Assembly (NCBI GenBank): GCA_018830405.1
Contig: JAHJSF010000170.1
Span: forward strand, 1 to 31,047
Reading direction: 5' to 3'
Length of the DNA: 31,047 bases
Source of the DNA: Nitrospinota bacterium
Lineage (GTDB): Bacteria > Nitrospinota > Nitrospinia > UBA9942 > JAHJSF01
Positions 26,921-31,047 of the stretch are shown piece after piece (positions within the stretch are counted from its first letter, which is position 1; each line of letters starts with the position of its first letter). Both the position numbers and the translations under genes were made by a program. The notes under the pieces were generated by a model. The model saw only the letters and a program-made list of their open reading frames with translations. It was not told where the DNA came from and searched no databases.

Positions 26921-29900
26921 ATGAGAAACAATACGACATCTAAAGAAAATTTTGATACCTCACTATTTGTAGAGCCTAATAGGTCTCTATCCAACATAGA
27001 CAGGATAGGGGAGCATTGGGCCTACATGGGAGGGGATGAGACCATTTCCACCTCAATTATTGATATCTCCCTCAACTCTTTTCAACCTGATACTGCCCTA
27101 AACAATTGTGAAAAGTTTCTATCCGCAATAAAGGATACTGAATATTCAGCTCTAATTAAAGGTGTGGGAGAGGTTTATTGGAGGTGGCTTATCTCCCTCT
27201 TTTCCGGCAGCCAGTATCTTAGCGATATTCTTATACGACACCCGGAAGATATCCCTTGGGTGATTAATGTTATCAGAGATAAGAGGTCTCGCTTTAAAGA
27301 TGAGATGACGGATGAACTCTCCGCCGGGCTGGATGGGATAGATGACCGCAAAGAGGAGCTGCTTCTGTTAAGAAGGTTTAAGCAGAGGGAGTATCTCAGG
27401 ATAGGGGGGAGAGACCTGTCGAAGGATGCCGATACAGTTGAAACCTTAGAGGATATATCCAATGTGGCCGACGTATTGATACATAAGGCCTACGAGTTAG
27501 CCCTGACCAAACTTACCGCCCAATTCGGGACCCCCTTTTATCTTGATGATAATGATGAACGGCGTGAATCAAAGTTTGTTGTTATCGGCATGGGAAAACT
27601 TGGGGGGAAGGAGCTTAACTTTAGTTCCGATATAGACCTTATCTATATATACACCTCAGAAAAAGGGGAGACAGATGGCACAGGAGGACATTCCATCTCC
27701 AACCATGAGTTTTATACCCTCCTTTCGCGTGAGATAACCAAGATACTTAATGAGGCAACCGAGGAGGGGATACTCTATCGGGTTGACCTGGAGCTTCGTC
27801 CCGAGGGGGGGAGCGGAGATGTGACCAACTCTTTAAGGAGCGCGGAGATATATTACGAATCTTGGGGGGCTACCTGGGAGAGGCAAGCCTTCATCAAGGC
27901 CAGACCGGTTGGGGGGGAGATAGAACTCGGTAAAGAGTTTCTGAAGATGATGATCCCCTTTGTCTATAGAAAGTATCTCGATTATGCGGCACTTGGCGAG
28001 ATTAAGGAGATGAAGGAGAAGATAAACCGAAATATCCAATCGGAGGGGGATAGCCTGCACACCAATGTTAAGTTAGGGTATGGGGGAATACGCGAGATAG
28101 AGTTTCTTATACAGGCCTTTCAGCTACTTTATGGCGGAAGGGAGATATGGTTTAGAAAAAGCAATTCTATGCGGGCCCTCCACCGGATATCTGAAAAGGC
28201 CTTTCTTACCTATTCCGAATATTCCGACATATATCATTCATACTTCTTTCTCAGAGACCTTGAGAATAGGATACAGATGGATGAGTGTCTGCAGAAACAT
28301 TTAATCCCCTCCTCGGAGAATGATAGGGCCGCCTTAGCTAGAAAGATGGGCTATAAGGGGAAAGATAGAACTGTCCTCGCCTCCCGTCTTATGGAGGAGT
28401 ATAGAAAATGTACTGATAAGGTACGAGAGATATATAACAAACTCTTCTTCGCCGATTTCATAAACAGGGAAGAGGCTGATACGGACGAGGTGATAAAAAT
28501 ATCCCTTGAGGATAGGGGAACCGTTATCCCTCTCCTGAAAAAGGTAAGTTTTGAGAATATTGAAGGGGCCTATAGGATTCTCCTTCTTATGCGGGACGGA
28601 GGGGCCTTTGCCCACCCGAGCGCCCGAAGCCGAGACTATTTTGCCGGCCTACTCCCAGTTATTTTGAATGAGTTTGCGGCTGTTTCTCATCCCGATAAGG
28701 GGCTTATAAACTTTGAGCGATTTGTTGATGCCGGACGTTCCAGGGAGACCCTTTATGAGATCCTCTCCATAGAAAAGGGCTTGATACCCCTCTTGTGTAG
28801 AATCTTCGGGGAGAGTCAATATCTGTCCGACACCCTGATACAGCAGCCTTCCCTTATTGATTGTCTTGTCCCGCTCGACACAGCCTTGGTACTCAAAGAC
28901 AGGGTGTCGCTATTCAAAGAGTTTGAAGAGAGTATCAAGGGGAGCGACTCGTATGAGAATGGCCTCGATATGCTCCGCAAGTATAAGAGCGGTGAGGAAC
29001 TTAGAATAGGGGCCCAGACGATACTCAATAGTATCGGTCTTGGAGAGACTTTCAGGGGTAATTCCGATTTGGCCGATAGCTATATCAACCTTTCTCTCAG
29101 GCTGGTTGAGTCTGAGATGAGCGCCAGGTATGGGACTCCCCTGTTTGAGAAAGGGACAGAAGGGGGGTTAGCCATTATCGCCCTTGGCAAGCTGGGGGGC
29201 CGAGAGATGAATTTTGGTTCTGACATCGATATCCTCTTTGTCTGTTCAGGGGAAGGGGAGACCTCAGGAGGAAGTGAAGATGGGTTGGACACAAAGAGCT
29301 ACTATACAAGGCTGTGCGAGAGATTGATTCATGCTATAGGTTGGGGAACAAGGTATGGCTTTGGTTATAAGGTTGATACCAGGTTGCGTCCGGAGGGGGA
29401 GCAAGGGCCTTTGGTGATAGATATCGGGGGGTATGAGAGATATTACAATACGAGGGTGTCTATATGGGAGCGTCAGTCCCTTATAAAGGCAAGATTTGTG
29501 GCCGGTAGCGAGAGGGTAGGGGAGAAGTTTATCTCACTGGCTACCAAGGTTGCCTATGAGGGGGAGTTAGGCGACTCTTTACGAGACTCTATATACCAGA
29601 TGAAAATCCGTATGGAGGAGGAGCGGGCTCAAAAGAGGGATATAAAGTTGGGCAAGGGGGGAATTGTTGATATCGAATTTACCGTGCAGTATCTTCAGAT
29701 GTTTTTTGGTAAGGATAATCCTGATATACGGGTTGCCTCAACCTATGAGGCCATTGATGGCCTGAGTGATTTGGATAGGGTGGCTAAGGGAGACCTTGAG
29801 ATACTTAAGAAGGGATATTATTTCCTCCGCAACATAGAGAAGGTACTGAGACTTGATGATGCGGCAAAATCGGTTATACCGGCCAAGGGGGATGAATTAC

Positions 29901-30043
29901 GCCTTCTCTTAGAGCGTCTCGGCTATGATTCCAATGGGGGCGATAAGTTTACAACCGATTATGAGAAGATAACCTCGGCTGTAAGGGGGGTATTTGAGAG
30001 GGTCTTTAGCGAGGATTATTTTAAAGGGGACAACCCCCTTTGA
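26921..30043 (+). CDS. glnE: Bifunctional glutamine synthetase adenylyltransferase/deadenylylase
   Basis: Adenylylates and deadenylylates glutamine synthetase in response to nitrogen status through PII. It has 1040 residues, longer than the 946 of E. coli. Two nucleotidyltransferase halves are present: the N-terminal deadenylylase with MGKLGG at 224-229 and SDID at 236-239, and the C-terminal adenylyltransferase with LGKLGG at 755-760 and SDID at 767-770. Each half is followed by a DLELRPEGGSG / DTRLRPEGEQG motif and a helical GlnD-like regulatory domain. The ATG at 26921 has no Shine-Dalgarno sequence. The final residues GDNPL and the TGA stop are encoded inside a C5/G5 palindromic repeat. 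Confidence 0.96.
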   Translation: MRNNTTSKENFDTSLFVEPNRSLSNIDRIGEHWAYMGGDETISTSIIDISLNSFQPDTALNNCEKFLSAIKDTEYSALIKGVGEVYWRWLISLFSGSQYLSDILIRHPEDIPWVINVIRDKRSRFKDEMTDELSAGLDGIDDRKEELLLLRRFKQREYLRIGGRDLSKDADTVETLEDISNVADVLIHKAYELALTKLTAQFGTPFYLDDNDERRESKFVVIGMGKLGGKELNFSSDIDLIYIYTSEKGETDGTGGHSISNHEFYTLLSREITKILNEATEEGILYRVDLELRPEGGSGDVTNSLRSAEIYYESWGATWERQAFIKARPVGGEIELGKEFLKMMIPFVYRKYLDYAALGEIKEMKEKINRNIQSEGDSLHTNVKLGYGGIREIEFLIQAFQLLYGGREIWFRKSNSMRALHRISEKAFLTYSEYSDIYHSYFFLRDLENRIQMDECLQKHLIPSSENDRAALARKMGYKGKDRTVLASRLMEEYRKCTDKVREIYNKLFFADFINREEADTDEVIKISLEDRGTVIPLLKKVSFENIEGAYRILLLMRDGGAFAHPSARSRDYFAGLLPVILNEFAAVSHPDKGLINFERFVDAGRSRETLYEILSIEKGLIPLLCRIFGESQYLSDTLIQQPSLIDCLVPLDTALVLKDRVSLFKEFEESIKGSDSYENGLDMLRKYKSGEELRIGAQTILNSIGLGETFRGNSDLADSYINLSLRLVESEMSARYGTPLFEKGTEGGLAIIALGKLGGREMNFGSDIDILFVCSGEGETSGGSEDGLDTKSYYTRLCERLIHAIGWGTRYGFGYKVDTRLRPEGEQGPLVIDIGGYERYYNTRVSIWERQSLIKARFVAGSERVGEKFISLATKVAYEGELGDSLRDSIYQMKIRMEEERAQKRDIKLGKGGIVDIEFTVQYLQMFFGKDNPDIRVASTYEAIDGLSDLDRVAKGDLEILKKGYYFLRNIEKVLRLDDAAKSVIPAKGDELRLLLERLGYDSNGGDKFTTDYEKITSAVRGVFERVFSEDYFKGDNPL

Positions 30044-30080
30044 TTCCCCCTTTGTTAAGGGGGATTAAGGGGGTTGTCCC
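30027..30080. repeat. C5/G5 palindromic repeat, copy B, at glnE 3' end
   Basis: The outer stem GGGACAACCCCCTT (30027-30040) pairs perfectly with 30067-30080. The inner stem TCCCCCTT (30045-30052) pairs with AAGGGGGA (30057-30064) around a TGTT loop, the complement of the AACA loop of the other two copies. A small internal loop (TGAT against TT) separates them. The element is in opposite orientation to copies A and C. The glnE stop codon (30041-30043) falls inside it. Confidence 0.88.
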
Positions 30081-30178
30081 GCACGTTAGATTTCCTCCGC
30101 AACGTTGTTTTACAAAGGTATCATGTAAAGCAATCTGTCTATGATATTGATGAAGTAGTGGGGCGAAAGGATTGAGCT

Positions 30179-30925
30179 ATGTTCATACTAAAAAAAATAT
30201 TGACTCCGTTTCTTATGCCGCCAGGGATATTTATTCTTCTGTTGATGGGTGCGGCAGGCAGGCTTTTTTACAAGAAGCGCTGGAAGGCGGGCCTCTTTAA
30301 TCTTTTGATGGGGATTTTAATGTGGCTGATTTCAATATCCCCTGCTTCGGACATGATGCTCAGGGGCTTAGAATCAAACTTTAAAATACCTGCAAATCCA
30401 AGAGGCGATGTAATCATACTTCTTGGAGGCGGTGTTTATGATGGGGCCCCTGATTTATCCGGCATTGGCGCTCCCTCGGAAGAGATGTCAGGCAGGATTA
30501 TTACGGCAGTCAGACTGCAAAAAAGGCTGGATATCCCGATAATCGTATCGGGCGGGATTGTCTTTAAAGGAAGGGCCGAGGCTGTTGTTGTTAAACGGTT
30601 TCTGATTGATCTCGGAGTTCCCCCCTCCAAGATTATAGCGGAAGAGAAGAGCCGGGATACAATCGAGAATGCCAAATATACAATGGAAATTTGCCGGAAA
30701 CGTAATTATAAAAGGCCGATTCTGGTCACCTCCGCCTATCACATGAAACGCTCCATAATGAGTTTTGAAAAGGTTGGGGCGGATGTTCTTCCTCTTCCGG
30801 CTAACTTCAGGACATGGGAAAATAAAAGATATGGCTGGGATGATTATCTCCCCCGAGGCTTTGATGGCACAGCCACAGCCCTACGTGAATATTTGGGTTT
30901 TATATTCTACAGATTGGCATATTAG
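30179..30925 (+). CDS. ElyC/SanA/YdcF-family (DUF218) membrane protein
   Basis: It has 248 residues (E. coli ElyC 259). Two hydrophobic N-terminal segments at about 9-27 and 36-55 are followed by the DUF218 Rossmann-like domain: DVIILLGGGVYDGAP, GRIITAVRLQKRLDIPIIVSGG, then EEKSRDTIENAKYTM and PILVTSAYHMKRS, all typical motifs. ElyC in E. coli affects peptidoglycan synthesis and undecaprenyl-phosphate metabolism at the inner membrane; the same role here is inferred. GAAAGGA lies about 7 bases before the ATG. The gene is bracketed by two inverted copies of the C5/G5 palindrome. The C-terminal domain ends LREYLGFIFYRLAY. Confidence 0.88.
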   Translation: MFILKKILTPFLMPPGIFILLLMGAAGRLFYKKRWKAGLFNLLMGILMWLISISPASDMMLRGLESNFKIPANPRGDVIILLGGGVYDGAPDLSGIGAPSEEMSGRIITAVRLQKRLDIPIIVSGGIVFKGRAEAVVVKRFLIDLGVPPSKIIAEEKSRDTIENAKYTMEICRKRNYKRPILVTSAYHMKRSIMSFEKVGADVLPLPANFRTWENKRYGWDDYLPRGFDGTATALREYLGFIFYRLAY

Positions 30926-30955
30926 AGGGCTTGATGATTCTTGGAGTTGACGGGC

Positions 30956-31000
30956 ACAACCCCCTTAATCCCCTTAACAAAGGGGGACTGAGGGGGTTGT
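30956..31000. repeat. C5/G5 palindromic repeat, copy C, after the ydcF-like gene
   Basis: Outer arms ACAACCCCC (30956-30964) and GGGGGTTGT (30992-31000) pair perfectly. Inner CCCCTT and AAGGGG pair around an AACA loop (30976-30979). The stretch between the arms (TTAAT against ACTGA) is unlike that of copy A, so the variable segment differs while the C and G blocks are kept. It lies 30 bases after the ydcF-like stop, with no T run. Confidence 0.85.
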
Positions 31001-31047
31001 ACAGAATCCGCCCTCTTATTAAAAACTCTGGATTCCCCGATTAAATC

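Noticed and set aside
31020-31047. Possible half of another palindromic repeat at the right edge (GGATTCCCCGATTAAATC)
   Set aside because: The sequence ends before any complementary arm could be seen, so it cannot be supported from this window.

Overview
The window is chromosomal core-genome DNA from a Gram-negative bacterium. It carries an almost complete ribosomal-protein super-operon on the + strand (1-18090), a leftward block of eight housekeeping genes (18222-26811), and two rightward genes at the right end (26921-30925). The S10-spc-alpha gene order, C4-zinc forms of S4, S14, L24, L36 and adenylate kinase, a two-domain GlnE, a small LptM-like lipoprotein beside argH, and an ElyC/YdcF-type membrane protein fit a deep-branching Gram-negative lineage such as Desulfobacterota or Nitrospirota. 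This placement is an inference from gene content; the sequence alone does not fix a phylum.

Region 1 (1-18090): fusA (5' end off the window), tuf, rpsJ, rplC, rplD, rplW, rplB, rpsS, rplV, rpsC, rplP, rpmC, rpsQ, rplN, rplX, rplE, rpsN, rpsH, rplF, rplR, rpsE, rplO, secY, adk, map, infA, rpmJ, rpsM, rpsK, rpsD, rpoA, rplQ. Genes overlap or nearly touch. The exceptions are short gaps before rpsS, rplP, rplN, rpsM, rpsD and rpoA, some of which hold RNA hairpins. rpmD (L30) is absent from its usual place between rpsE and rplO. Five small-subunit genes use TTG or GTG starts; no large-subunit gene does.

Region 2 (18222-26811, all on the - strand, listed in transcription order): gltA-type NADPH glutamate synthase, an exported beta-helix/TPR protein, argH, a 42-residue lipoprotein overlapping argH, mtnP, hemL, a 125-bp MITE-like element, eno and ftsB/divIC. 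A good sigma70-like promoter lies ahead of gltA. A second candidate promoter for eno lies across the edge of the MITE-like element.

Region 3 (26921-31047): glnE, divergent from gltA so that two nitrogen-assimilation genes share one intergenic region, then an ElyC/YdcF-type gene.

The least ordinary content is repetitive. Three copies of a C5/G5 palindrome with an invariant AACA/TGTT tetraloop sit at the 3' ends of rplQ/ftsB, glnE and the ydcF-like gene. One copy supplies the last codons and stop of glnE. Another is nested in a second inverted-repeat element that supplies the last codons and stop of ftsB. No stretch longer than about 200 bases lacks a gene. I see no phage, CRISPR, toxin-antitoxin, defence or biosynthetic system, and no convincing new multi-gene system.
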